Origin: Anaerolineales bacterium
Lineage (GTDB): Bacteria > Chloroflexota > Anaerolineae > Anaerolineales > Villigracilaceae
Assembly (NCBI GenBank): GCA_020634895.1
Contig: JACKAV010000003.1
Coordinates: forward strand, 310,001-374,000
DNA: 64,000 nt
Reading direction: 5' to 3'
Position 1 is the stretch's first letter. Every line of letters begins with the position of its first letter. The position numbers and the translations under genes were made by a program. Positions 24,356 through 32,870 of the stretch are shown piece by piece. Under the pieces are notes generated by a model. The model was not told the origin of the DNA, made no database searches, and was given only the letters and a program-made list of their open reading frames with translations.

Positions 24356-25150
24356 TCAGGGTAGCCCTTTGTATTTGTTCGCCTTCCACTCTGCAAAACG
24401 ATTTGCTCCCAACTTTGAAAGTAGAAGGGTCATGCCAAATCCGATGAGGATATTGGTGATGAAGAAGAACAGCACTTCTTCCAACGGAAGGATACCGAAG
24501 AATAGGATGTTCGTTGTTTGTTCCTTCGAAATGGACCAGGTGGTATCGGTCAATGCGACGATGTCCATCAATGAGAGATATAAGCCGGGAACAAAAATGG
24601 CTGTGAAAACGAATCTTCGGTAATGCCAGAGGATATCCGCGCCGTAGAGAAATTGCGGGAAGATGGCGGGTAATGCCCAGAATAGGATGATGGAGAGATA
24701 GGTAAATCTAACATCACCGAAGAAGAAAAGATATGTAAAGACTGCCCAAGTGACGAAGAGGATGCCGGAAGAGACAATCCGACCGAATTTGCTTGGCTTA
24801 AATTCGCCCTTCGGTTCGGGGATGCGCCTGACAAGAAACCACCACCACAGCCCGGCAAGGATGGTCTCCAGCACGAAGAAGGTATATTCTTCGATGGGCA
24901 CGTAACCGAACACAATGCCGGTGACGAGTTGCGGGTTGTAATACCAGACACCCGTGGCGACGAGATAATTGTCCCAGGGGGTGGTGTAAACGACCGCGAG
25001 AATTACATGGACGAGTATGCCGATCCAAACGGCTTTGCCGTTGTTGAAATAAGGATTAACACGGTTGTTTTTATTGTCCCACCATGCGGTGATGAGAAAA
25101 ACAATGATAGGTATCACGAGAAAACGTAAGAGGAATCCGAAGTAAGTCAT
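24356..25150 (-). CDS. Lycopene cyclase, fused CrtYc-CrtYd type
   Basis: An integral membrane enzyme of 264 residues that cyclises the ends of lycopene to beta-ionone (or related) rings. The protein is a tandem of two lycopene-cyclase domains. The first half has TPWDNYLVATGVWYY and GYVPIEEYTFFVLE (about 50-95). The second half has the parallel WSISKEQT...GILPLEEVLFFF (about 200-235). The repeated P-[IL]-EE pair marks the heterodimeric-type cyclases that are two genes in many actinobacteria and fused here. About seven membrane helices. It is the last carotenoid enzyme of the cluster, separated from the P450 gene by 45 bases containing a small hairpin. Confidence 0.88.
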   Translation of the reverse strand: MTYFGFLLRFLVIPIIVFLITAWWDNKNNRVNPYFNNGKAVWIGILVHVILAVVYTTPWDNYLVATGVWYYNPQLVTGIVFGYVPIEEYTFFVLETILAGLWWWFLVRRIPEPKGEFKPSKFGRIVSSGILFVTWAVFTYLFFFGDVRFTYLSIILFWALPAIFPQFLYGADILWHYRRFVFTAIFVPGLYLSLMDIVALTDTTWSISKEQTTNILFFGILPLEEVLFFFITNILIGFGMTLLLSKLGANRFAEWKANKYKGLP

Positions 25151-25163
25151 AAGTTTTTGTAGG

Positions 25164-25180
25164 TCACGCTTGTAGCGTGA
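25164..25180. repeat. Small hairpin between P450 and cyclase genes
   Basis: TCACGCT (25164-25170) and AGCGTGA (25174-25180) with a TGT loop. It might attenuate or stabilise the operon mRNA; too short to call a terminator. Confidence 0.4.
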
Positions 25181-25195
25181 TATATGTGTATTTTT

Positions 25196-26464
25196 TTATT
25201 CGTCACTTTGTAAGTGCAACCTGCGAGACACTTTCATCATCACGCCCGGTCTGGGTTCGAGCGTTGCACCCATATGCGCGTGGATGGGATGACCGGTAAA
25301 TTCGAACTCGAAGTTCTTTAGCAGATGTGCAAGGACGATCCGCGCCTCGGCTTGACCAAATGCCGCGCCAATACATGCCCGAGTGCCGCCGCCAAAGGGG
25401 ATATAACTCATGGGTGGGGTTTTTCTTCCATGTGAAAAGCGTTCAGGGCAGAACTGTTCGGCATCCTCCCAAATTGCTGGGTCGCGGTGGGTGAGATAAA
25501 TGGAGTAAAACATACGCTCACCGGCTGGGATTTTGCCTTCGTCGAACTCCATTTCTTCTGCCACTCGGCGGTTTCCAATATGAATTGGCGGATAAAGCCG
25601 CAGTGATTCTTTTATGGCATTATCCAAAAGCGGGTATTTTCCCTCGGCAGTATCCACCTCTTTCACAACGTCTGCAAAGATTTCAGGATGCTGACCGAGC
25701 AGGGCGAAAGTCCACGCAAAAAGGGCGGTGGACGTATCATGCCCGGCGATCAGCATCGTCAACATCTGGTCGCGGATAATATCATCGCTCAGTCCTGCAT
25801 CGATCAAATGTTGAAGGAAGTCACTGGTCGTTCTTTCCTCTTTCCTTCTTTCGTTAATAATCGAATACAAATAATTATCCAATGTCCTCAAAGACTTACC
25901 AAACCCCAAACGTGGAATTTTTCGCCAGAGAATCCATAGCCCCGGCGAAACATATTGAATGGTCTTGAGAATCGGATTCCAGATTTTTGGAATGTCATGC
26001 CAGGCGTCTTTGTTGAACAAAGTCTGCATGATGATGAGTAGGGCGATCTTGCGACCTTCAACCAGCATGTCCACGGTTTGACCATCCTGCCAGGTGGATG
26101 CGACCTTGTCTGTTTGCGCGATCATCATCTCGGTATAACTTGATAATTGGGACGGATGAAAAGGTTTCTCCATCAGACCGCGATAATGGTCATGTTCTTC
26201 ACCGTCTGTGACCAGTACGCCCCGACGCAGCAAATCTGTTACCGGGTCTGTGTTGCGCCACAATAATTTGTTGCGGTCGGTGACCAGTACCTTGCGTGCG
26301 GCATCTGGTCCAAAGACCACATACGGGCTAAACCCAGGGATCGGGATTTGGAAGAACCTGCCAACATGTTTCGCCATGGCTTTAAGTGGACCCAGTGGCG
26401 AGCGGGTTTTAAACAATGAAAACAGGGCTTCGCGCCCCAGTTCTGGTGTAATCTTTTTTTTCAT
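25196..26464 (-). CDS. Cytochrome P450, possible carotenoid hydroxylase
   Basis: A haem monooxygenase of 422 residues. The I-helix motif AGHDTSTALFAW is at about residue 240, the ExxR motif ESLRLYPP at about 285 and the haem-binding loop FGGGTRACIGAAFG with its cysteine ligand at about 375. No membrane anchor is seen, so it is a soluble bacterial P450. Its place directly before the lycopene cyclase in a crt cluster suggests ring hydroxylation, as done by CYP175A1 of Thermus. That role is inferred from context. The ATG at 26464 overlaps the stop of the upstream hydrolase (ATGA). Longer in-frame starts would lie within that gene. No ferredoxin or reductase gene is nearby. Confidence 0.9.
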   Translation of the reverse strand: MKKKITPELGREALFSLFKTRSPLGPLKAMAKHVGRFFQIPIPGFSPYVVFGPDAARKVLVTDRNKLLWRNTDPVTDLLRRGVLVTDGEEHDHYRGLMEKPFHPSQLSSYTEMMIAQTDKVASTWQDGQTVDMLVEGRKIALLIIMQTLFNKDAWHDIPKIWNPILKTIQYVSPGLWILWRKIPRLGFGKSLRTLDNYLYSIINERRKEERTTSDFLQHLIDAGLSDDIIRDQMLTMLIAGHDTSTALFAWTFALLGQHPEIFADVVKEVDTAEGKYPLLDNAIKESLRLYPPIHIGNRRVAEEMEFDEGKIPAGERMFYSIYLTHRDPAIWEDAEQFCPERFSHGRKTPPMSYIPFGGGTRACIGAAFGQAEARIVLAHLLKNFEFEFTGHPIHAHMGATLEPRPGVMMKVSRRLHLQSDE

Positions 26465-27420
26465 GGTTGCGTAATAAATGCGATTACAACCTGCATGAAC
26501 TCTGCGGGTTTTTCTTCGTGCGGCAGGTGACCGCATTGCGGAATGACAACAAGTTCAGCATTGGGAATTTCTTTAGCCAAACGCAGCGACTGTTCTGTGG
26601 GCACAATGCGGTCATCGTCGCCGGTGATGACGAGAACTGGCATCGTGAATTCTTTCAGGCGCGGAGCGAGTCCGCTTTCGGCGCTGGAAACGGTCAACTC
26701 CCACAGCGCCCGATCCCAGTCGTGGACTTGAAGCGGTTTTTCATATCCCGCAAAAATATCAGGCGTGATCTTGTCCGGGTCGTGCCATGCAGTTTTGATG
26801 AACTCCGTTCCCTGCGCTTCCAGTTGACGAGCCAGCAGCGGACCGAGATGATCCATCTGTGGGGTTTTGAATAGGGGGCGGATCCACGCTGGTGTGCCTC
26901 CACCTGCGTAGACGGCTGGGTCGACCAGAATGAGCCGTTCAATTCGCTCGGGGTATTTCAGCGCGGTCAGCATCGAGATCGTGCCGCCAGCCGAGTTCCC
27001 AATGAGCGTTGCTTTTTCAACGCCAAGCGCATCCATCAAACTAATGACAAGCTCAACTTGCGCATCCTGACTGTATGGACTTTCTCCCTCCCAGTCAAGC
27101 GGACGTTCGGTCAGACCAAACGCAGGTCTGTCGTACGCAATGACCGTGCCAAACTCTGCAAGCGGAGCGGTCACTTCGCGCCATGAGAACAGGCTCGCGC
27201 CAAACCCATGCAGCAAGATGAAGACAGGTTCGCCTTCTCCGTAAATTTTGTAATGCACTTTCAAGCCATTCACATCAATGAACTTGCTGTCTTCATCGGC
27301 AAGGGTTTCGGCTGCAACGGTTCCTTCGAGCGGCGGCACGGGAATTAAAAACGGCACCACCAAGGCAAGGATGATGACTGCGGTTACAAATATTCCCAAG
27401 CCGCGAAAATACTTTTTCAT
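26461..27420 (-). CDS. Alpha/beta hydrolase with N-terminal membrane anchor
   Basis: A 319-residue hydrolase. One membrane helix or uncleaved signal (about 5-25) precedes the alpha/beta-hydrolase domain. Visible catalytic elements: the oxyanion segment LLHGFGASLFSW, the nucleophile elbow GNSAGG (Ser near 140), the acid in GDDDRIVP (about 265) and the histidine in CGHLPHEEKP (about 300). The substrate is unknown. In this cluster it might act on carotenoid esters or glycosides, but that is speculation. It is coupled on both sides: its ATG overlaps the photolyase stop by one base and its stop overlaps the P450 start. Confidence 0.88.
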   Translation of the reverse strand: MKKYFRGLGIFVTAVIILALVVPFLIPVPPLEGTVAAETLADEDSKFIDVNGLKVHYKIYGEGEPVFILLHGFGASLFSWREVTAPLAEFGTVIAYDRPAFGLTERPLDWEGESPYSQDAQVELVISLMDALGVEKATLIGNSAGGTISMLTALKYPERIERLILVDPAVYAGGGTPAWIRPLFKTPQMDHLGPLLARQLEAQGTEFIKTAWHDPDKITPDIFAGYEKPLQVHDWDRALWELTVSSAESGLAPRLKEFTMPVLVITGDDDRIVPTEQSLRLAKEIPNAELVVIPQCGHLPHEEKPAEFMQVVIAFITQP

Positions 27421-28760
27421 TATTTCGCCTGCTCCTTTGAAATGTTATAAGCTTTCAATGTTCTATCTTTAACTATGCTTCGGTCTACGATCGGCTCGGG
27501 CGGATAACTATCGATGCCCAAACCATATTCCCAGGGCGTGTGGATTTGTTTTGCGTTCAACCCGCGCAGTTCGGGAACCCATTTGCGGATGTAATCTCCG
27601 TTCGGGTCGAACTTCACGCTTTGCAGCACCGGGTTGAAAATGCGAAAGTACGGCGCGGCATCGGTGCCGGTTCCAGCTGTCCATTGCCAGCCGCCGTTGT
27701 TGGGAGCGATGTCGCCGTCGAGCAGGTTTTGCATGAACCACTTTTCGCCCCATCGCCAGTCGATGAGCAGGTCTTTGACGAGGAAGGATGCGACGATCAT
27801 GCGGGCGCGATTGTGCATCCAGCCAGTCTCTTTGAGTTGACGCATCGCCGCATCCACTACGGGGACGCCTGTTTTGCCCCTCTTCCACGCTTCGAACTCT
27901 GACGGGTTGTTCCGCCACGGAATGTTTGCCAGCGATTTGTTGAACGCGGTCTCAGCAACGTAGGGGAAGTGATACAGAATCTGAATATAGAACTCGCGCC
28001 AGATAAGTTCATTGAGCCAGATCTCTGCGCCTCTTGAGTTGCGGACAGTGACCGCCGCCTGTACGGCTTGCCGTAACCCGATCATCCCGAAGCGGATATA
28101 AGGCGAAAGCGCGGATGTGCCGTCGAGGTCCATGCGGTTTCGGTTGTCCGCGTATTCATGGATGCGTTCGTAGGTGAATTCATCCAACCGGGTGAGTGCT
28201 TCCTGTTCACCGGCAGGAAAAATCGAATTGGATGTAAATTCCGGTAAAGCCTCACTGTGAATTCCCTTTGGTGTATCAATTTGTTTGGGAGCAGGATGCA
28301 GTTTTATTTTTGCGAGTTTTGCTTTCCATACTTTGGAGTAGGGTGTGTAGACCGTATATGGTCTGCCGTCCTTTTTCAAAACCGACTTTGGATGGTGAAC
28401 CGTCTGCCCGTGGATCAATTTCAGCGGTAAAAGTTTTTGAATGAACGCATCCCGTTTGCGGGCGTAAGGCGTGAAATCCTCTTCGGCGTAGATGGCTTCG
28501 GCTTTGACCTCATCGAATAGCTGTCGCAGCACGTCCACGGGTTTGCCAATGCGGATGACAAGGTACGAGCCGCGTTTCTTTAGCTCCGAATCGAGTGCGG
28601 ATAGACCTTCATAAAGAAAATTCTTGCGCCGTTCAGATTGGTCGTCAAATGCCGGGTCGAGGATAAAGACCGGCAGGACCGAATCCGCTTCGAGCGCGGA
28701 ATGAAGCGCGGCGTTATCTGTCAGGCGCAAGTCACGGCGAATCCACCAGATGTTGGTCAT
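27420..28760 (-). CDS. phrB: Deoxyribodipyrimidine photolyase (class I photolyase/cryptochrome family)
   Basis: A light-driven flavoenzyme of 446 residues that repairs UV-induced cyclobutane pyrimidine dimers. The N-terminal antenna-binding domain starts IWWIRRDLRLTDNAAL, and the FAD-binding catalytic domain spans about residue 200 to the end. Characteristic segments include WNELIWREFYIQ-like residues, TGWMHNRARM, WRWGEKWFMQNLLDGD and the YFRIFNP loop. Class I membership rests on these motifs. The ATG at 28760 (MTNIWW) is chosen over an upstream ATG that would add 12 residues from the preceding gene. It overlaps the upstream unknown gene by four bases, tying DNA photorepair to the carotenoid operon. 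Confidence 0.92.
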   Translation of the reverse strand: MTNIWWIRRDLRLTDNAALHSALEADSVLPVFILDPAFDDQSERRKNFLYEGLSALDSELKKRGSYLVIRIGKPVDVLRQLFDEVKAEAIYAEEDFTPYARKRDAFIQKLLPLKLIHGQTVHHPKSVLKKDGRPYTVYTPYSKVWKAKLAKIKLHPAPKQIDTPKGIHSEALPEFTSNSIFPAGEQEALTRLDEFTYERIHEYADNRNRMDLDGTSALSPYIRFGMIGLRQAVQAAVTVRNSRGAEIWLNELIWREFYIQILYHFPYVAETAFNKSLANIPWRNNPSEFEAWKRGKTGVPVVDAAMRQLKETGWMHNRARMIVASFLVKDLLIDWRWGEKWFMQNLLDGDIAPNNGGWQWTAGTGTDAAPYFRIFNPVLQSVKFDPNGDYIRKWVPELRGLNAKQIHTPWEYGLGIDSYPPEPIVDRSIVKDRTLKAYNISKEQAK

Positions 28761-29425
28761 AGCGGTTGCGGGGAAAGTTTCGGGGTATCCAACCACATGA
28801 CGCGTACAAGCGCGTGTGTGACAGCGGGTTGATCGTTGATCTTGAGCGTGACATAGCCCTGACGATTCAGGTCGAGATGACCTGTATTGCCGAAATTGTC
28901 TTCGAAATCGAGTGAGCCATATGCACGGATCTTGGTGTTCCCGAAAAGCGAGAGCGCAAGTTCGCTGGTGAGAGTGCCCGTGAAATTGGCTTGATATGCG
29001 CCCGCGTTGAATGTGAATTTTGAAGGGGCGGGCATGCCCAATCCGCGCATGCCGATGGTGGTGCCGAGGATATTTTCGGAGCCATGGAACGTTTCGCCGC
29101 TGTCCAGGGCGGCGGTGTAGGTAATGTGATAGTTGGGTGAACTGCTTTCAAGCTTTGCCGAGACCAACGCGCCCGTGATGGGATCACGTTCCTGAACCGC
29201 ATCTCCAGCGCGGTTGAACTGAGGCTGATAATAGGCGCGACCAAACGATGTGGAGGATGAAACCGCGTACATGGCTACGGCTTCCAATGCCTCTGCTTTT
29301 TTATCCTTCGCCAATAGATCAACGGCTTTTACAAGCCATTCTGTCTTGTGCATGCGGCGCACAATATATCCCAAAAGGGTTATGCCTTCGGGCGGCAGTT
29401 CATAACGAAGGGTGTCAATTAACAT
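28757..29425 (-). CDS. Unknown protein encoded in the carotenoid/photolyase operon
   Basis: A 222-residue protein that I do not recognise. The first 60 residues are helical and charged (LLGYIVRRMHKTEWLVKAVD). From about residue 65 the sequence becomes rich in Gly, Thr, Phe and Asn with alternating hydrophobic residues, suggesting a beta-sandwich or beta-barrel domain, perhaps binding a hydrophobic ligand. There is no signal peptide or membrane helix. GGAG precedes the ATG at 29425, and the gene overlaps the photolyase by four bases, so it is clearly part of the operon. Confidence 0.8.
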   Translation of the reverse strand: MLIDTLRYELPPEGITLLGYIVRRMHKTEWLVKAVDLLAKDKKAEALEAVAMYAVSSSTSFGRAYYQPQFNRAGDAVQERDPITGALVSAKLESSSPNYHITYTAALDSGETFHGSENILGTTIGMRGLGMPAPSKFTFNAGAYQANFTGTLTSELALSLFGNTKIRAYGSLDFEDNFGNTGHLDLNRQGYVTLKINDQPAVTHALVRVMWLDTPKLSPQPL

Positions 29426-29439
29426 GGCGGCTCCTTTAT

Positions 29440-30021
29440 TTATAGTTCCATTTTTTCAGGCGAGGTGGGAAGGGACACCTGCTTGGGAAACATTTGATTC
29501 AACAATAGAATAATTTGATATGTGGTATCGGCTTCGAAGGTGTAAAAACCTTCATACATGCGCGGCTCATCGGCGAGGCGGTCGGCGGGAGTGACCTCTT
29601 CCGCGAGCAGGGCGGCAGAGTGACCGGGTCCATAGGTGAGCACGAACCAGTAATGTTCAAGCGGTGTTCCGCTGGTGTTGACTTCGATGGTGCGCTCCAG
29701 TTCGGGGAGTCTGGCGTCGGGGACGCCATAAACCCACAAACCCGTTGCGTTGTGCGCGACTTTTGTGTAGCGTTCTTGTTGATCTGTAAAACGCGAAAAA
29801 TATTGGAATGAAACGTGCAGGTCTGCCACACCGGGGCTGTCGATGACCATGTCTTCGATCATGTGGCTGATCTCGACCATTCCATTCACGGTGAAGATGT
29901 AACGGAAATTGATCTGTTTAAGTTTTTCGGCATTCATCTTTTTCAAGAACGCTTCAGTCCGGGGCGGGAAGATCGGCATCAGCCGATTAAAGAAGTGCCC
30001 CAGAATATCTCGGTTGTCCAT
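29440..30021 (-). CDS. DICT-like sensory-domain protein
   Basis: A 193-residue soluble protein made almost entirely of what looks like a DICT domain (a sensory domain found in diguanylate cyclases and two-component proteins). Matching features: a start with a conserved helix (VEISHMIEDMVI), then HVSFQYFSRFTDQQERY, the GLWVYGVPD turn, a WFVLTYGPGHSAALLAEE strand-helix unit and the GFYTFEADT segment near the end. DICT domains are usually attached to an output domain, but none is present here. It may therefore act on a partner such as the MerR/B12 regulator. The domain call is by eye and needs a profile search. Confidence 0.65.
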   Translation of the reverse strand: MDNRDILGHFFNRLMPIFPPRTEAFLKKMNAEKLKQINFRYIFTVNGMVEISHMIEDMVIDSPGVADLHVSFQYFSRFTDQQERYTKVAHNATGLWVYGVPDARLPELERTIEVNTSGTPLEHYWFVLTYGPGHSAALLAEEVTPADRLADEPRMYEGFYTFEADTTYQIILLLNQMFPKQVSLPTSPEKMEL

Positions 30022-30025
30022 GTAC

Positions 30026-31486
30026 TTATAAAATCCTTTCTTGAACCAGTTTCGCCACTCGCATGGCTCCTATCGTCACACCTGCTGTGGATTGACCGGG
30101 GAAGATGCTGTCTCCAACCAGCCAGAGATTTTTCAAACCCGTGCGCGGACTGCGCGCCCGCAGCAGTGATGTTTGTGGAAAACCGCCGACCATTCCAAGC
30201 GGACGGCGGGTAAAAAATTCGTATGTGTGCGGCGTGCCCGGCATGATCAGCTTTGCCGCCTTGCGAAAACCCGGCAACGCATGTTCCGCCGCGTTCAATA
30301 ATCTTTCCGCATATTCCGCTTTCCGTTCTTCATACGCCTCGGGGTCTTTTTTATGCAATTCATCCCAACTCAATACGCTGGTGTGCGTGGAAAGAGTCGC
30401 CGTTCGAAATCCCTTCGGCGCGCGGCTTTCGTCATCGAGCGGCGAGAGCGAAATGAAAACCGAATTGCCTTCGCCGAGTTTTTTGTTCACGTCCATCACA
30501 ACTTGGTGGTGAGTAATGGATTGGTCGACGATGTTTGCATCCAAGCCGACGTACATGACGAAAGCGCCCCACATGGGATCGCGCCGCCTCACTTCGGACT
30601 TCAAACTGGTCGGTGCGGCTTCGCCGAGGAGTTTTTCCAACGCCCAGGGCGTGAGGTTGCCGAGAAAGGCGTCTGCTTGCAGGCTCAGGCCCTTGTTGGT
30701 ATGTGCGGCGGTGACGCGGTTGTTTTTGACGTCCAACCGCGCCACCTGTTGGCGGAAACACACCTGCCCTCCGTTGGCGCGGAGCCAACCGACAAGTGTT
30801 TCCGCGATACCGCCCATTCCGCCGTGGACGTGAACCACGCCGCGGCGGGGGAGGTCTAAAACCGTTGAGCCGTACAAGGCATCAGCATCGTCGCTGACGG
30901 CTTGCGCGGAGATGAGCAACTGCGCGTCGATGAAAGCTTTGAACTCTGCATCCGTTTGCTTGGGGAGCAGTCCGCGAAATTTTCGGGTGAGATACGGCAA
31001 GGCGGAAAACGTATCAAGCCGAAGTCCAAGTGGGAGGCGCAGGGCTTCATCCAAAGTGGCAGGAGGGAAGGGAAAGTCACGGATGGAAATATCCCATGAG
31101 ATTTTCGCCAGCCGCTCCTGCCTGTGCCAGAACGATTCGGAATATGGAAAGTTTGTAAGGTACTCGTCGCGCCACGCCTGCTGATCGACGTATTGATGAA
31201 TCTTTCTTTCAGGCAGATGCACGACCCACGCCGCATCGCGGATTGGTGAGACGTTCCACTCCAGCCCGAGCTTGTCTGCCAATCGTGTATGCGGACCGTT
31301 CGCATCGAATCCGCCTGCGAGGGTTGCGCCTGCGTCGAAGTGATAGCCTTGATGAAAGAACGTGCCCGCGCATCCGCCCGGATATGTGGACGCTTCAAGG
31401 ACGGTGACGCGAAAGCCTTGTTTGAGTAAAAGTGCGGCGGCGGTCAAGCCGCCAATGCCTGCGCCGATGACAACGATGTGAGGCAT
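30026..31486 (-). CDS. Carotenoid FAD oxidoreductase, CrtD/CrtI-like
   Basis: A 486-residue flavoprotein of the phytoene desaturase/carotenoid isomerase superfamily. It has the dinucleotide fold GAGIGGLTAAALLLKQGF with the second motif VLEASTYPGGCAGTF (about 5-45), and a C-terminal FAD contact segment (LWLVGDSIFPGQSTAGV, about 450). It differs clearly from the CrtI encoded at 34994. A C-3',4'-desaturase (CrtD) or carotenoid isomerase/ketolase role is most likely, and sequence reading alone cannot separate these. Four bases separate it from the DICT-like gene. Confidence 0.85.
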   Translation of the reverse strand: MPHIVVIGAGIGGLTAAALLLKQGFRVTVLEASTYPGGCAGTFFHQGYHFDAGATLAGGFDANGPHTRLADKLGLEWNVSPIRDAAWVVHLPERKIHQYVDQQAWRDEYLTNFPYSESFWHRQERLAKISWDISIRDFPFPPATLDEALRLPLGLRLDTFSALPYLTRKFRGLLPKQTDAEFKAFIDAQLLISAQAVSDDADALYGSTVLDLPRRGVVHVHGGMGGIAETLVGWLRANGGQVCFRQQVARLDVKNNRVTAAHTNKGLSLQADAFLGNLTPWALEKLLGEAAPTSLKSEVRRRDPMWGAFVMYVGLDANIVDQSITHHQVVMDVNKKLGEGNSVFISLSPLDDESRAPKGFRTATLSTHTSVLSWDELHKKDPEAYEERKAEYAERLLNAAEHALPGFRKAAKLIMPGTPHTYEFFTRRPLGMVGGFPQTSLLRARSPRTGLKNLWLVGDSIFPGQSTAGVTIGAMRVAKLVQERIL

Positions 31487-31501
31487 TTATTCGATGCGAA
31501 A

Positions 31502-32782
31502 CTAATCGCCGTTCGGAACCGGGGCGGGCTGCTGTTTTGAACGCTCGCGAATCTCGGCTGCGATGGGATGGTTGTAAATTTTGAAGTAAATAAAGACCGA
31601 GATACCGAGCATGAGAAGTGCGCCGAATGCGCCGGGTGACCAGGCTCCCAAGGCTTGCAGCAGGTATCCGCCAATGATGGGGGCGAAGATGCGCGTGGCG
31701 CTTTCAATGGCGGAACCCAAGCCGAGAATACCGCCAATCTCCTGCGGTTGAACGGATTTGGTGAGCGTGGAGGAGAGCAGTGTATTGAGCACGCCGCCAG
31801 AGATAGCGGTGGGTGTCAGCACGACCAGAAGCCAGAACACGCTCGGCGTGAGCGCCCAACCGATCAGGGAGAGCATCATCAAGCCGCCGCCAAGAAGGAT
31901 GAGCAGGTCTTCGCGGAATAGTTTGGTAAGACGACCGATCAAAAATCCCTGCACGAATACCGAGAGTACGCCGACATAAGTCAGGATGAAGCCGGTATCG
32001 CGGGCTTGCAGGTTGAATTTTTGCAAAGCGTACAATGCAAATACGGTTTGGAAGACGGCGAACGCGAGACCGTAGAAGAAACGGGTGGTGAGCAACGCAC
32101 CCGTAAACGGACGCGCGAGCGCTTTGGTCAACGCCGATAAGGTAACGGACGGTTTCTTCTCAGACATATTGGAACGCTTCTCTTCGGTCAGCGATTCGGG
32201 CAGCCAGAAGTAAATGAGCATCAGATTGCCAAAGGACAGCGCCGCCGCCACAAAGCCGGGAAGGGCGTAGCCGTATTGGCTGAGAACGCCGCCGGTAGCG
32301 GGGCCAATGATGAAGCCCAAGCCGAAGGCAGCGCCGATCATACCCAGTCCCTTCGAGCGGTTGGATTCGTCGGTCACGTCAGAGATGTAGGCTTGAGCCA
32401 CGCTCAGATTGCCGCCGGTGAGTCCGTCCACCATGCGGCTGAGGAAGAGGATGCCCAACACGAAGAGATTCGCCGCCTGCGGATTGAACGCACCCGCCAG
32501 CGCGGAACCGATCTCGTCCGCGAAGCCGAGCAGGAGGAAGCCGAGGAAAGTCCCGAAGACCGAAGCCAGCAGAATGGGACGGCGTCCGTAACGGTCGGAG
32601 AGGCGTCCAAGCAATGGCGCGCCGAGCAATTGCATGGCGGCGTATGAAGCGACGAGCAGTCCGGTCACGAATTGGGTCGCGCCGTATTTTTCCGCGTAGT
32701 AGGGCAGCAGCGGCAGGATGAGGCTGAAGCCGAGCAGGTCGATGAATACGATCAAAATGATGGAGAGGAGACGTTTGTTCAT
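31502..32782 (-). CDS. MFS transporter, TetA-like DHA1 type
   Basis: A twelve-helix major-facilitator exporter of 426 residues. The loop 2-3 signature GRLSDRYGRRPILL is near residue 60 and the start IVFIDLLGFSLILPLLPYY is typical of TetA-like drug:H+ antiporters. Motif C (GxxxGPxxGG) is present as GLGFIIGPATGGVLSQYG near 150. It sits inside the carotenoid operon, so its substrate could be related to pigments or light stress, but no substrate can be named. The gap of 88 bases to the next gene upstream contains a GAAGCC/GGCTTC hairpin. Confidence 0.88.
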   Translation of the reverse strand: MNKRLLSIILIVFIDLLGFSLILPLLPYYAEKYGATQFVTGLLVASYAAMQLLGAPLLGRLSDRYGRRPILLASVFGTFLGFLLLGFADEIGSALAGAFNPQAANLFVLGILFLSRMVDGLTGGNLSVAQAYISDVTDESNRSKGLGMIGAAFGLGFIIGPATGGVLSQYGYALPGFVAAALSFGNLMLIYFWLPESLTEEKRSNMSEKKPSVTLSALTKALARPFTGALLTTRFFYGLAFAVFQTVFALYALQKFNLQARDTGFILTYVGVLSVFVQGFLIGRLTKLFREDLLILLGGGLMMLSLIGWALTPSVFWLLVVLTPTAISGGVLNTLLSSTLTKSVQPQEIGGILGLGSAIESATRIFAPIIGGYLLQALGAWSPGAFGALLMLGISVFIYFKIYNHPIAAEIRERSKQQPAPVPNGD

Positions 32783-32870
32783 GGTGTCCTTTTATTGGTA
32801 ACGAATTTGCACGAAGCCACACAAAGGGCTTCTTTGCGTTATGGATTTCTTGATAGTGGATTGAATACGA

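Noticed and set aside
26465..26536. N-terminal extension of the P450 frame by 24 residues
   Set aside because: It lies within the upstream hydrolase gene; the ATGA overlap at 26461-26464 gives a normal coupled start.
32783..32870. GAAGCC/GGCTTC hairpin between the DUF1295 and MFS genes as a terminator
   Set aside because: The short stem has no T-run in the direction of transcription, and the genes seem to belong to one operon.
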